Shown in pieces: positions 1-7,500 of a stretch of DNA of 35,913 nucleotides. A program made the translations under genes and the position numbers. Source of the stretch: Pseudomonadota bacterium (GTDB taxonomy: Bacteria; Pseudomonadota; Gammaproteobacteria; Burkholderiales; JAKAFK01); contig JAKAFK010000036.1 of assembly GCA_021817985.1 (NCBI GenBank), forward strand, positions 1-35,913, given 5' to 3'. The notes under the pieces are model-generated. The model was not told the origin of the DNA. It saw only the letters and a list, made by a program, of their open reading frames with translations, and ran no database searches. Each line of letters starts with the position of its first letter. The first letter of the stretch is position 1.

Positions 1-1
1 C

Positions 2-466
2 GGCAAGGCGCCCAAGGCCCGTTGCTGGCACCTCCTGGTGCGCAGAGAGTTCGATGGAAGCAAGCTCAAGTTCTGCCTGTCCAATGCGCGTCCCAGCGCC
101 TCCTTGCGGCATCTTGTCGACACGCAGGCTTTCCGCCACTTCGTCGAGCGCGCCTTCGAGGATGCCAAGGGCGCCTGCGCCATGGCTGACTACCAGGTGC
201 GGGGATGGAAAGCCTGGCACCATCACATGACCCTCGTCATGATCGCGCTCATGTTTCTGGCCAAGCAGCGCGTGGAGGGCGCCCACACCCACCGCCTGCT
301 CTCCTGCCAAGACATCGTCGAAATTCTCAAGCACAAGCTCCCTTCCAAGACCCAATCCGATGAGGACCTCGTGATGAACATCGCCAACCGCCACCACCGA
401 AGGCGTCAGGCCGCGAAATCCGCCTACGGCAAGCACGGAAAAATGCCTACAGCATCATTTGGTTAG
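2..466 (+). CDS. IS transposase, C-terminal part (cut by window edge)
   Basis: The frame is open from base 2, so only the C-terminal part of a DDE transposase is present. The visible product has a conserved Glu in the ERAFEDAK segment and the block YQVRGWKAWHHHMTLVMIA, which is typical of the catalytic-Glu region and C-terminus of IS701/IS4-type transposases. A basic tail (RHHRRRQAAK) precedes the stop. The final IS inverted repeat cannot be fixed without the left end. The AT-richer bases just after the stop (about 467-490) are the likely element edge. Family assignment is by motif memory; the exact IS name is unknown. Confidence 0.8.
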   Translation, partial: GKAPKARCWHLLVRREFDGSKLKFCLSNARPSASLRHLVDTQAFRHFVERAFEDAKGACAMADYQVRGWKAWHHHMTLVMIALMFLAKQRVEGAHTHRLLSCQDIVEILKHKLPSKTQSDEDLVMNIANRHHRRRQAAKSAYGKHGKMPTASFG

Positions 467-721
467 CCAATCTATCAAAGTAGAATTAAGTTTGTGGAGA
501 CCGCCGCATCGGATCAGGCTGTCGGGCACCGGCTTTGTCTTTCATCTATCCAATGCTTAATCCTTACCCCCAGCGCAAAGCACCTCACCTTATTACTTTC
601 TCCGTAGCTGCCGCCTAGCCAAGCGGTAACCATGCCCCAAGCGCGCGCCCCGCTGTTATGACGTTTAGGTATTATGATATAGACTGATCGTCACAACAAC
701 TGGCCCTGTTGCGATACTAAC

Positions 722-832
722 GTGCCAATTCAGCAATGGAACCGCATTCCAAATGTGTACAAAGGTGGCGTAGTCGGTGCCGCCGCTGGTGGCGTGGGCA
801 TCGCTGCTAATTCTGGCTGTGGATGTCAATGA
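722..832 (+). CDS. Orphan 36-codon ORF with Gly/Ala-rich tail (doubtful)
   Basis: A GTG-initiated frame ends in GGVVGAAAGGVGIAANSGCGCQ-like sequence (Gly/Ala repeats, then Cys-Gly-Cys). The frame is also open upstream back to about 683 without a good start. Gly-rich GxxxG tails occur in bacteriocins and glycine-zipper proteins, but there is no Shine-Dalgarno and no immunity or transport gene nearby. It may be the tail end of a destroyed gene or chance. Confidence 0.15.
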   Translation: MPIQQWNRIPNVYKGGVVGAAAGGVGIAANSGCGCQ

Positions 833-875
833 TGCCCGGACTATTGAAATCTTTGTTTGGGGCGGGCGCATGCTT

Positions 876-1025
876 TTACCCCTTTGAACGTCGCATCCTC
901 AATGAGGTGAAATCTCGCCTGGGTGCAAGCAAGACGAGTTTTCGCAAGGGAATCCGCCCGGCCTCGCATTTACTCACACCGGCCTGCGTGAGCCCGATCG
1001 CCTCGCCGAAGTCTTCTTGACTCAC
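876..1025 (-). pseudogene. XRE/Cro-type helix-turn-helix regulator remnant
   Basis: On the minus strand the frame reads VSQEDFGEAIGLTQAGVSKC followed by EAGRIPL. This matches the helix-turn-helix core of XRE-family repressors (LSQEDFAxxIGLTQxxVSKxExGRxxP). Upstream, a plausible N-terminal part (around 1026-1100) sits in another frame and hits a stop, and downstream the frame degenerates into basic residues. I infer a truncated, frameshifted regulator gene, consistent with the neighbouring IS remnant. The longer minus-strand frame that contains it, to 1829, is an antisense shadow of the Memo-like gene. Confidence 0.45.
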
Positions 1026-1175
1026 CCCCGCCCCTCCCCGAGAAACCTGTGGTAGGCGTCCGCAGCCCGAGCGGGAAACATCGTCTTGGCGACCCCGATG
1101 CGGATGGTGCCTGTCTTGATAAATCATGCAGGCACCCGCATCTGACAGGCAACAGCATTTATCTGGATCGGCAAC

Positions 1176-1979
1176 ATGGATGCGTTGCGCCCGGCGGCCA
1201 TGGCTGGCACGTTCTACCCAGCAGACGCCGCAGCACTGGAAGGCGAACTCGCCGCCTTGCTCGGCGCGGTGCGGCCCTATTCTGGCCACCACCGGCCGAA
1301 GGCCATCATCGCGCCCCATGCAGGCTATGTCTACTCCGGCGCAGTCGCCGCGCACGCGTATGCAGCGCTTCGAACCGCAGCACCTGTCGTCACGCGCGTC
1401 GTGCTCCTCGGGCCCGCCCATCGGGTGCCCCTGCGCGGGCTCGCGCTGCCTGGGGCACGCGCCTTCGCGACGCCGCTGGGCTTGGCGGAAATCGACGATG
1501 AAGCCATGGCTCGCGCGCAGCACATGGGGATCCCCCAGGACCCCGGGGCACACGCCTTCGAGCACTCCTTGGAAGTCCAGCTGCCGTTCCTGCAGCATGT
1601 GCTCGGCGGCTTCACGGTGCTGCCGCTCCTGGTCGGGCATGCCCGCGCGGACGCAGTCGCCGAGACGCTCGATGCGCTGTGGGGTGGACCCGAAACCCTG
1701 ATCGTCGTGAGTTCCGACCTGTCGCATTTTCTGCCCTATCACGAGGCACAAGAGGCCGACCGGCAAACCGCAGAGGCCATCTTGGCCCTTGAAGGGAACC
1801 TGACGCCCGACCAGGCGTGCGGCGCACATGCCGTAAACGGCTTCCTTCAGACCGCCAGACGGCGCGCCCTTGCCCCCAACCTACTCGACCTGCGCAATTC
1901 CGGCGACACGGCAGGCGATCCAGGCCGGGTGGTGGGCTACGGGTCGTTCGCGTTCTTCGAGGACGCGGAAAATGTCTGA
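1176..1979 (+). CDS. amrB: AmmeMemoRadiSam system protein B (Memo family)
   Basis: A 267-residue Memo-family protein. The N-terminus carries the family signature RPAAMAGTFYPAD. It is followed by IIAPHAGYVYSG, HSLEVQLPFLQ and VSSDLSHFLPYHEA, the conserved His/Asp positions of the Memo fold, which is related to non-haem iron dioxygenases. The C-terminus ends with the usual VVGYGSFAFF. The protein is full length. Its stop overlaps the start of the AMMECR1-like gene by 8 bp, and the AmrS-like radical SAM gene follows, giving the classic three-gene cluster. The cellular reaction of this trio is not established. The ATG at 1176 is chosen because the family signature starts five residues later. Confidence 0.93.
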   Translation: MDALRPAAMAGTFYPADAAALEGELAALLGAVRPYSGHHRPKAIIAPHAGYVYSGAVAAHAYAALRTAAPVVTRVVLLGPAHRVPLRGLALPGARAFATPLGLAEIDDEAMARAQHMGIPQDPGAHAFEHSLEVQLPFLQHVLGGFTVLPLLVGHARADAVAETLDALWGGPETLIVVSSDLSHFLPYHEAQEADRQTAEAILALEGNLTPDQACGAHAVNGFLQTARRRALAPNLLDLRNSGDTAGDPGRVVGYGSFAFFEDAENV

Positions 1980-2520
1980 GAACGGGTCCATCCTGCTTGC
2001 CTTGGCCCGTTCGGCCCTTGCAGATGCCTTCGGTCTTTGCGAAGACGCCGCACAGGCGGTCCCCGCATGGGCGGAGGAGGACGGGGCCACCTTCGTCACC
2101 CTGACCCAAGGCACGGACCTGCGAGGGTGCGTCGGATCGCTGGGCGCCTATCGACCCCTCGTGCGCGACGTGCAGTCGAACGCCGTGGCAGCCGCCTTCC
2201 ACGATACGCGATTCGCCCCGCTGAGTCCCCAGGAACTCGACTCTACTCGCATTGAAGTCTCGCTCCTGTCGGCCATCACCGCACTTCCGGCCGGATCGGA
2301 GGACGAGGCGAAGCAGGCGTTGCGTCCGCGCATCGATGGCGTCGTATTTCAGTGGCGAGCGCATCGAAGCACTTTCCTGCCCCAGGTCTGGGAGCAGTTG
2401 CCCGACCCGGCGTCGTTCCTGCAACAGCTCAAGCGCAAGGCGGGGTTGCCGGCCGACTTCTGGGCTCCGGATGTCGTGATTTCCCGTTATTCCGTCACCC
2501 GATGGAAAGAGGCGGGGTAA
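1972..2520 (+). CDS. amrA: AmmeMemoRadiSam system protein A (AMMECR1 domain)
   Basis: A 182-residue AMMECR1-domain protein. The diagnostic LRGCVGSL motif lies at about residues 50-57. Family blocks RFAPLSPQEL and IEVSLLS follow, then the C-terminal SFLQQLKRKAGLPADFW. The start is set by the ATG at 1972, overlapping the Memo gene stop, which implies translational coupling. A longer frame begins further upstream, but that part only shadows the Memo gene. AMMECR1 proteins are widespread and of unknown molecular activity. The company of Memo and a radical SAM enzyme suggests they act on the same substrate. Confidence 0.93.
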   Translation: MSENGSILLALARSALADAFGLCEDAAQAVPAWAEEDGATFVTLTQGTDLRGCVGSLGAYRPLVRDVQSNAVAAAFHDTRFAPLSPQELDSTRIEVSLLSAITALPAGSEDEAKQALRPRIDGVVFQWRAHRSTFLPQVWEQLPDPASFLQQLKRKAGLPADFWAPDVVISRYSVTRWKEAG

Positions 2521-2562
2521 GCGTCAGAGCTCGACAGGTTGCGCATTCCACGGTAAACCCCC

Positions 2563-3642
2563 ATGAAGATCGAATCCTCCTATCCGGCCCGCTACTGGCA
2601 CCTGGCGAACGATGGCCGCATCCAGTGCGACCTGTGTCCGCGCGATTGCATGCTCCGCGAGGGGCAGCGCGGCGCGTGCTTCGTGCGCGAGCGGCAAGGC
2701 GATCAGATGGTGCTCACGACGTACGGGCGGTCCTCCGGATTTTGCATCGATCCCATCGAGAAGAAACCCCTGAACCACTTCTATCCGGGCTCCAGTGTCC
2801 TCTCGTTCGGGACGGCCGGCTGCAATCTGGCGTGCAAGTTCTGCCAGAATTGGGACATCAGCAAGTCTCGCGACATGGATCGCCTGACGGATGAGACGAG
2901 CCCGCAAGCGATCGCGGCGGCCGCGAAACGGCATGGCTGCCGAAGCATCGCCTTCACCTACAACGATCCGGTGATCTTTGCCGAGTACGCGATGGATGTC
3001 GCCGATTGCGCCCGTGCGCTCGGCATCGCCGCCGTCGCCGTGACCGCGGGCTACATGCACGATGAGGCCCGGCGCGAGTTTTACGCCAAGATGGACGCTG
3101 CGAATGTCGACCTGAAGAGCTTCAGCGAAGCGTTCTACCACAAACTCACCGGGGCGCATCTGCAGCCGGTGCTCGACACCCTCGTCTACCTCGTGCGGGA
3201 AACCCGCGTCTGGGTGGAGATCACGACGCTCCTCATCCCGGGACAGAACGACTCCGACGCGGAATTGACGGCCCTGTGCGAGTGGATCGCAGGACACTTG
3301 GGGAACGACATACCGCTCCATTTTACGGCCTTCCATCCCGATTACCGGATGTGGGACCTCCCGCCGACGCCGGCTGCGACGCTGAAGCGGGCAAGCGGCA
3401 TCGCCAGACGTGCGGGGCTACACTACATATATACGGGCAATGTGCGCGATATCGAAGGCCAGAGCACCTACTGCCCGACGTGCCAGACCCCGGTGGTGGC
3501 ACGCGATGGGCACGTCATCGCGGGTTACCGGGTCACGCCGGAAGGCCGGTGCCCCGAGTGCGGGGCCTCCATTGCCGGGCACTTCGCGGCCGCGGATTCA
3601 CCCCACGGTGCACGGCGGATTCCCATTACCGTGCAGGGCTGA
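2563..3642 (+). CDS. amrS: AmmeMemoRadiSam system radical SAM enzyme (AmrS type)
   Basis: A 359-residue radical SAM protein related to pyruvate formate-lyase-activating enzymes. The [4Fe-4S] ligands are in CNLACKFCQNW (CxxxCxxC). The N-terminus has an extra cysteine set (CDLCPRDC plus GACFVRE) typical of AmrS. AFTYNDPVIFAEY and the HFTAFHPDYRM block are family hallmarks. The C-terminus has two CxxC pairs (CPTC and CPEC), consistent with a small metal-binding tail. It lies 42 bp after the AMMECR1 gene in the same direction. It probably uses S-adenosylmethionine to generate a radical on a substrate handled with the Memo and AMMECR1 partners; the substrate is unknown. Confidence 0.94.
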   Translation: MKIESSYPARYWHLANDGRIQCDLCPRDCMLREGQRGACFVRERQGDQMVLTTYGRSSGFCIDPIEKKPLNHFYPGSSVLSFGTAGCNLACKFCQNWDISKSRDMDRLTDETSPQAIAAAAKRHGCRSIAFTYNDPVIFAEYAMDVADCARALGIAAVAVTAGYMHDEARREFYAKMDAANVDLKSFSEAFYHKLTGAHLQPVLDTLVYLVRETRVWVEITTLLIPGQNDSDAELTALCEWIAGHLGNDIPLHFTAFHPDYRMWDLPPTPAATLKRASGIARRAGLHYIYTGNVRDIEGQSTYCPTCQTPVVARDGHVIAGYRVTPEGRCPECGASIAGHFAAADSPHGARRIPITVQG

Positions 3643-3689
3643 ACGCGACCACCGTTTATAGCAATCTGCAACACCAGGAGGCGCCTATC

Positions 3690-4346
3690 ATGGAGGATCA
3701 AGCCGAACACCTCGTCTCCATTCCCGCCGGCGAGATCTCCCTGGAAGGTGCCCTGGGCGTGCCGGCGGAGGCCCAGGGGCTCGTCATCTTCGCGCACGGC
3801 AGCGGCAGCAGCCGTTTGAGTCCGCGCAACAACCATGTGGCGCACGTTCTGCGCGCCGCCGGCCTGGCGACGCTTCTCCTGGATCTTCTCACGACGACCG
3901 AGGACACGCGCTACGCGACCCGCTTCGATATCCCTCTTTTGACGCGGCGCCTCGGTGCCGCCACCGAATGGGCCAGAGGCTACCCGGCGACAAAGCATCT
4001 GCTGATCGGCTATTTTGGCGCAAGCACCGGTGCGGCGGCTGCCCTGGGTGCTGCCAGCCTTTTCGGGGACGCTGTCGCGGCCGTCGTCTCGCGGGGCGGG
4101 CGGCCCGATCTCGCCGCCGAGGCCTTGGGCGCGGTGCGCGCACCGACGCTCCTCATTGTCGGCGGGCGTGACGACGAAGTCATCCGCCTGAATCAAGAAG
4201 CCTTTCGCCAGCTCACGTGCGCCAAGGCCCTTCGGATTGTGCCAGGCGCCACGCATTTGTTCGAGGAGCCGGGCACCTTGGATGCGGTCGCGCAAGCGGC
4301 GGCCGAGTGGTTCGGACGCTATCTGAAGCCGCCACAAAGCGCGTGA
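3690..4346 (+). CDS. Alpha/beta hydrolase, dienelactone-hydrolase-like
   Basis: A 218-residue alpha/beta hydrolase. The start is fixed by an AGGAGG box at 3676-3681 in front of the ATG at 3690; the longer open frame upstream is a shadow of the radical SAM gene. The nucleophile elbow is GASTG (in LLIGYFGASTGAAAAL), the acid lies in GGRDDEVI, and the His in GATHLFEEPG, so the triad is complete. An oxyanion-region HGSGSSR motif is near residue 35. This family often occurs beside, or fused to, a phosphoribosyltransferase domain, and one is encoded convergently next door. The substrate is unknown. Confidence 0.87.
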   Translation: MEDQAEHLVSIPAGEISLEGALGVPAEAQGLVIFAHGSGSSRLSPRNNHVAHVLRAAGLATLLLDLLTTTEDTRYATRFDIPLLTRRLGAATEWARGYPATKHLLIGYFGASTGAAAALGAASLFGDAVAAVVSRGGRPDLAAEALGAVRAPTLLIVGGRDDEVIRLNQEAFRQLTCAKALRIVPGATHLFEEPGTLDAVAQAAAEWFGRYLKPPQSA

Positions 4347-4355
4347 CGACGGGTC

Positions 4356-4997
4356 TCAAGCGCTGGGATGACCCAGCGCCTTCAGGATGTCGAAAACCCG
4401 TTCGTCCTCCACCTGCTCAAAGCTCGCGTAGAACTGGCCGACGGCCTGAAAATGCGGCGGCGCCTCCAGACAAATCACCTCGTCGGCGGACATTCGCACG
4501 TGCGCCAGCGCTTCCGGGGAAGACACCGGAACCGCCACGATCAGTTTCGCGGGCTTTCGGCCACGCAAGGCATGCAGCGCGGAAATCATCGTAGCCCCGG
4601 TCGCCAGCCCATCATCCACCACGATGACGATGCGCCCCTCGGGGTCGATCGGCGGTCGCAGGGGGGTGTATTGCGCGCGCCGCTCGCGCATGATCCGAAG
4701 CTGCTCGGCCTTTTCGCGCTCGATATACTCCTGGGTGGCCCCGCTTGAAGCCGCGTGGCCCGCCAGGTAAACCCAGCCCCCTTCATCGACGGACCCCACC
4801 GCAAGCTCCGGGTTGAAGGGCGCGCGCAGCTTGCGCACCAGCACGACGTCGACCTCGCCCCCGAGCTCTGCGGCGACGATCGCCGCCATGGGGACGCCTC
4901 CGCGCGGGATGGCGAGGATGAGCGGATGCTGCCCCTGGTAGCCGGCCAGCTTCTTTGCGAGCTGGTGAGCTGCATCGTCTCGGTCTTGGAAAAGCAT
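4356..4997 (-). CDS. Phosphoribosyltransferase-like protein
   Basis: A 213-residue type I phosphoribosyltransferase fold protein. The PRPP-binding loop is clear: IVIVVDDGLATGATM at about residues 125-140, preceded by an N-terminal AIPRGGVPMAAIVAAEL block and VVLVRKLRAP. It ends with the hood segment CLEAPPHFQAVGQFYASFEQV, characteristic of the family found next to dienelactone hydrolases. A GGGAGA box precedes the ATG at 4997. Convergent pairing with the hydrolase suggests a shared, uncharacterised role; purine salvage is less likely, because these stand apart from hpt and apt enzymes. Confidence 0.9.
   Translation of the reverse strand: MLFQDRDDAAHQLAKKLAGYQGQHPLILAIPRGGVPMAAIVAAELGGEVDVVLVRKLRAPFNPELAVGSVDEGGWVYLAGHAASSGATQEYIEREKAEQLRIMRERRAQYTPLRPPIDPEGRIVIVVDDGLATGATMISALHALRGRKPAKLIVAVPVSSPEALAHVRMSADEVICLEAPPHFQAVGQFYASFEQVEDERVFDILKALGHPSA
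4360..4379. terminator. Hairpin between convergent genes
   Basis: GCGCTGGG-ATGA-CCCAGCGC is a perfect 8-bp stem with a 4-base loop. It sits just past the hydrolase stop and inside the last codons of the convergent phosphoribosyltransferase gene. It lacks a T-run, but its location fits a shared bidirectional transcription stop. Confidence 0.5.
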
Positions 4998-5157
4998 AAA
5001 ATCTCCCTCAACGCGTCAGACAACAACGCCTCTTTAAGTATTCTAGGCGCTCCTGTTCGGTCCGGTATTGGCCGCCAGAGCCCGCGACTTCCCAGACCAC
5101 GAAAACAACAAACGGACCCGAAACTCCAAGAATTACCCAACCGGCCGGAAGATATTT

Positions 5158-5166
5158 TGCTAGAAT
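5158..5166 (+). promoter_or_regulatory. Possible extended -10 element before small ORF
   Basis: TGCTAGAAT has the TGn plus TAnnnT form of an extended -10 box. No convincing -35 is seen. A start site about 7 bases downstream would fall almost on the ATG at 5175, implying a nearly leaderless message. Confidence 0.3.
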
Positions 5167-5174
5167 CCTGGCCG

Positions 5175-5315
5175 ATGACCACACGCGCGCGTTCTCTCGA
5201 GCCCCTGTCTTCTTTCCCTGCCGGCATCGCCCACGCGCGCGAGGCGGCGGGCGGCTGGCTGCGCTTTGGCATCACCGCGCTGCCGAAACACGGCCCCCCC
5301 TCTTTCCTGCGTTAG
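5175..5315 (+). CDS. 46-residue small ORF, candidate radical-SAM substrate peptide
   Basis: A short ATG frame ends 63 bp before the start of a radical SAM/SPASM gene and is separated from it by a hairpin. The predicted peptide is 46 residues, with a Gly-Gly at 26-27. After it lies a 19-residue C-terminal part with two aromatic-Leu-Arg triplets, W28-L-R and F44-L-R, the latter being the C-terminus. Aromatic-x-x triplets are crosslinked by some SPASM enzymes, so a precursor role is possible. No Shine-Dalgarno is visible and the frame stays open upstream over the antisense of the phosphoribosyltransferase gene, so coding is not proven. I recognise no homologue. Confidence 0.35.
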   Translation: MTTRARSLEPLSSFPAGIAHAREAAGGWLRFGITALPKHGPPSFLR

Positions 5316-5324
5316 CGCATTCCG

Positions 5325-5344
5325 CTGGCGCCCAAGCCCGCCAG
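5325..5344 (+). terminator. Hairpin between small ORF and radical SAM gene
   Basis: CTGGCG and CGCCAG form a 6-bp stem around an 8-base loop, followed by a pyrimidine-rich TGCTTGTCTTT. It could act as a partial terminator or mRNA-stabilising element between the two frames. Confidence 0.4.
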
Positions 5345-5378
5345 TGCTTGTCTTTACCCTTTCGTGCAGGAAAATTCC

Positions 5379-6551
5379 GTGACCGTCCGCACCCTCGACA
5401 TCGCCTCTGCCGTCGCTCCCGTCTCCGATGCTGACCCCGTCGTGGGGGGGCGGGTGGAACTGCAACTGCTCACCACCCTCAAATGCAATCTGAAATGCAC
5501 CTATTGCTCGCTGGGCGTGGGCGAGGTCCTGGGCTCCCAAACCGAGATCGAGTACGACATCGATCAACTGGCGGCCTTCGTCGACACGCATCTGCGGGGC
5601 AAGGAGATCTATGTCACCTTCTACGGCGGGGAGCCGACGCTGAACAGGGGGATGATGGAGACGGTGATGCGCCGATTCCCCGAATTCCGATTCCAGCTGC
5701 AGACCAACGGAACCTTGCTCGATGCGCTCCCCGACTGGGTGTTGGCGAAGCTGTCCAATATCCTGGTCTCGATCGACGGCGGCGAGGCCACCACCGACCG
5801 CTATCGGGGACGCGGGATTTGGCGGCAGGTGATCCGGAACCTCGACGAGATTCAGGGAAAAGTCGGCGGCACGATCACCGCCCGCATCACCTGGGGCAAT
5901 CCGGAGACGACTTTCGAAGAACTGGACGATCTGGCGAGTCGCCCTGATGCCATCGACTATGTGTACTGGCAGTTCGTCGCCGACGAAATGTACGCGCAGG
6001 ACTCGCTCGACAGACGCAAGGCCGTGCTCACGAGGCTCATCGACAAATTCTTCGCATCGACCGATCGCCTCTACCCCGTGCTCCCGATCATGGGCATGGT
6101 CCGCAACAAGGTGCTGCCCAACCGGGCCAAGGAGCTCTATGCGGGACTCACCCAGTGCCGGGTGTCGTCCCACCTCATCAACGTGATGCCCAACGGCCAG
6201 ATCTACCCTTGCCCGGACATGATGTACGTACCGGACATGCAGATGGGGGAAGTTCAGGGCAACTGGCTCAAAAGGAGCCCGCTGCAGCCGACATCCGCCA
6301 TGCCTTGCGGGACGTGTGAGGCATTTGCCTGGTGTCGAGGCAACTGCATGAAAAATCTCTGGTTGGGGTACGTGAAGAACGACCGTCGCTACCGCGCCCA
6401 CGTGGTCGAACCGATTTGTGCGCTGATCCGCTTCATGGGCCGGGAAATCGACCGCCGCGAACCCCACGCCTGGTTCGCCGATCTGCCGATACCGGTGCGC
6501 CAGGCCCTCGTGAACGCCGAGGTCTACGACTACGTGGAAATCATGCCCTAG
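5379..6551 (+). CDS. Radical SAM/SPASM enzyme, probably peptide-modifying
   Basis: The radical SAM cluster motif is CNLKCTYC near the N-terminus, followed by VTFYGGEPTLN and the LQTNGTLL and VSIDGG strands of the partial barrel. The C-terminus carries a SPASM-type auxiliary cluster region: IYPCPDM, then CGTCEAFAWCRGNC and a late Cys in VEPICALI. SPASM proteins typically mature ribosomal peptides or protein cofactors. The GTG at 5379 (390 residues) is preferred over the GTG at 5364, because AGGAAA lies 5 bases upstream. No transporter, protease or other maturation gene is adjacent; the only candidate substrate is the 46-codon ORF upstream. The exact subfamily is not assigned. Confidence 0.88.
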   Translation: MTVRTLDIASAVAPVSDADPVVGGRVELQLLTTLKCNLKCTYCSLGVGEVLGSQTEIEYDIDQLAAFVDTHLRGKEIYVTFYGGEPTLNRGMMETVMRRFPEFRFQLQTNGTLLDALPDWVLAKLSNILVSIDGGEATTDRYRGRGIWRQVIRNLDEIQGKVGGTITARITWGNPETTFEELDDLASRPDAIDYVYWQFVADEMYAQDSLDRRKAVLTRLIDKFFASTDRLYPVLPIMGMVRNKVLPNRAKELYAGLTQCRVSSHLINVMPNGQIYPCPDMMYVPDMQMGEVQGNWLKRSPLQPTSAMPCGTCEAFAWCRGNCMKNLWLGYVKNDRRYRAHVVEPICALIRFMGREIDRREPHAWFADLPIPVRQALVNAEVYDYVEIMP

Positions 6552-6563
6552 GCCCGCACGCCT

Positions 6564-7178
6564 TCAGGGCTTCGCAAAGGCCGCCCCGTGTCTTCGGTGG
6601 CCTGTGCGCAGCGCTCGTATGGACAGCACCGGATGGAGTTCAAAGCCATTGCGCGCATGGTAGTGCCCATGCGCATGAAAAAGACTGTCGAAGAATCCCA
6701 CCCCGGTCACCGAAACCCATGGATGCCGGATTCTCGCGTAAATGGCGTCGGCACGCCGTCTGGCGGCTGCAAACGCGGCCCGATGCCCGGAACCCTTCGC
6801 GCACTCAGGGGCCGGTATCTCCGCGATCATCCGGGCGCCGGGGTCGGTGGGGTCGACCAGCAGCAGATGATAGTCGTGATCCAGCAGGGTGTGGCGCACC
6901 CCCACCAGGCGCGCCTTGACGCGATAGACATGAAGTTCATACCGGGTGCGGCGATTCGTGGGGGATTTCGCCGGGCGCGGCAGACTCTCGAGATGGCGGA
7001 TGGTTGTCCTCACCGGCGTCCAATCGATCCGTCGGGCATCGGCATCGGTCAAGGTCTTGACCGGCCAGCGGTAGACCCCGCACGGCTTCGCGGCCTTTCG
7101 CACCGGACCGGCAAGTGCGCCCGACAGGCTGAACACGCTCGCGCACAGGAGGGCAAAGGCTAAGACGAGAAGACGCAT
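6564..7178 (-). CDS. Conserved secreted protein of unknown function
   Basis: A 204-residue protein with a clear signal peptide (MRLLVLAFALLCASVFSLSGALA, cleavage near residue 23). The mature part starts with CGVYRWPVKTLTDADA and contains YRVKARLVGVRHTLLDHDYH, then LLLVDP, ARMIAEIPAPEC and VTGVGFFDSLF, and ends near GFELHPVLSIRAL. I recognise this as a widespread exported family of unknown function, often described as having a small beta-barrel (nuclease-like) fold; no catalytic set is evident. Two cysteines (in the CGV and PEC motifs) could form a disulfide. It is convergent with the radical SAM gene, 12 bp away, and divergent from the chemosensory operon. Confidence 0.8.
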   Translation of the reverse strand: MRLLVLAFALLCASVFSLSGALAGPVRKAAKPCGVYRWPVKTLTDADARRIDWTPVRTTIRHLESLPRPAKSPTNRRTRYELHVYRVKARLVGVRHTLLDHDYHLLLVDPTDPGARMIAEIPAPECAKGSGHRAAFAAARRRADAIYARIRHPWVSVTGVGFFDSLFHAHGHYHARNGFELHPVLSIRALRTGHRRHGAAFAKP

Positions 7179-7500
7179 CGACAGCAGGCCTCGTCGGATG
7201 GCATTGGGGGAAATCCGTCCCGGACGACGGTGCGCACGGCATGTCCCGAACCCGGCCGCGCCGCATTAAGTCAAGCCTAGCCTGTCTTCGGACGGCTCGC
7301 AATGTGATTTTCAATCGCCGCACCCGGTCTCGTCCCGCAGTTCCCGGCCGGTCCTGGGTCCGCGATTGGATGGTGCACGGCATCGCTCGGCAGGGAGACG
7401 CCGTCCCTCGTGACGGCGCCGACACGGCCCGGAAGCGCCGCCTAAAGTTCCTTTCCCCCTTGTCGATAGGTTCAGTTGATACGCACACAACTGCCTTCCA
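7179..7500. other. Divergent intergenic region with operon promoter
   Basis: 322 bp separate the secreted-protein gene (minus) from the chemosensory operon (plus). The right end holds the sigma-28-like promoter annotated separately. The left end must hold the minus-strand promoter, but no convincing boxes were found there. Confidence 0.6.
7443..7469 (+). promoter_or_regulatory. Sigma-28 (FliA)-type promoter of the chemosensory operon
   Basis: TAAAGTTC, an 11-base spacer, then GTCGATAG. This matches the FliA consensus TAAAGTTT-N11-GCCGATAA at all but three of 16 positions with the exact spacer. The expected start site is about 7476, some 25 bases before the first cheW start. It implies expression together with late flagellar genes. 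Confidence 0.75.

Larger units (their letters stand above)
467..1175. other. Gene-poor, eroded stretch after the IS
   Basis: About 700 bp with no intact gene I can support. It is more AT-rich in its first 200 bases than the flanking genes. It holds a short orphan ORF (722-832) and a helix-turn-helix remnant on the minus strand (876-1025). It looks like the scar of past insertions between the IS and the AmmeMemoRadiSam operon. No clear promoter for the operon could be picked out. Confidence 0.5.

Noticed and set aside
1026..1829. Long minus-strand frame over the Memo-like gene
   Set aside because: Antisense shadow in GC-rich DNA; only its last 49 codons (the helix-turn-helix remnant outside the Memo gene) look protein-like.
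5160..6467. 435-codon minus-strand frame
   Set aside because: Exactly antisense to the radical SAM/SPASM gene, which has clear motifs; the minus product has no domain features.
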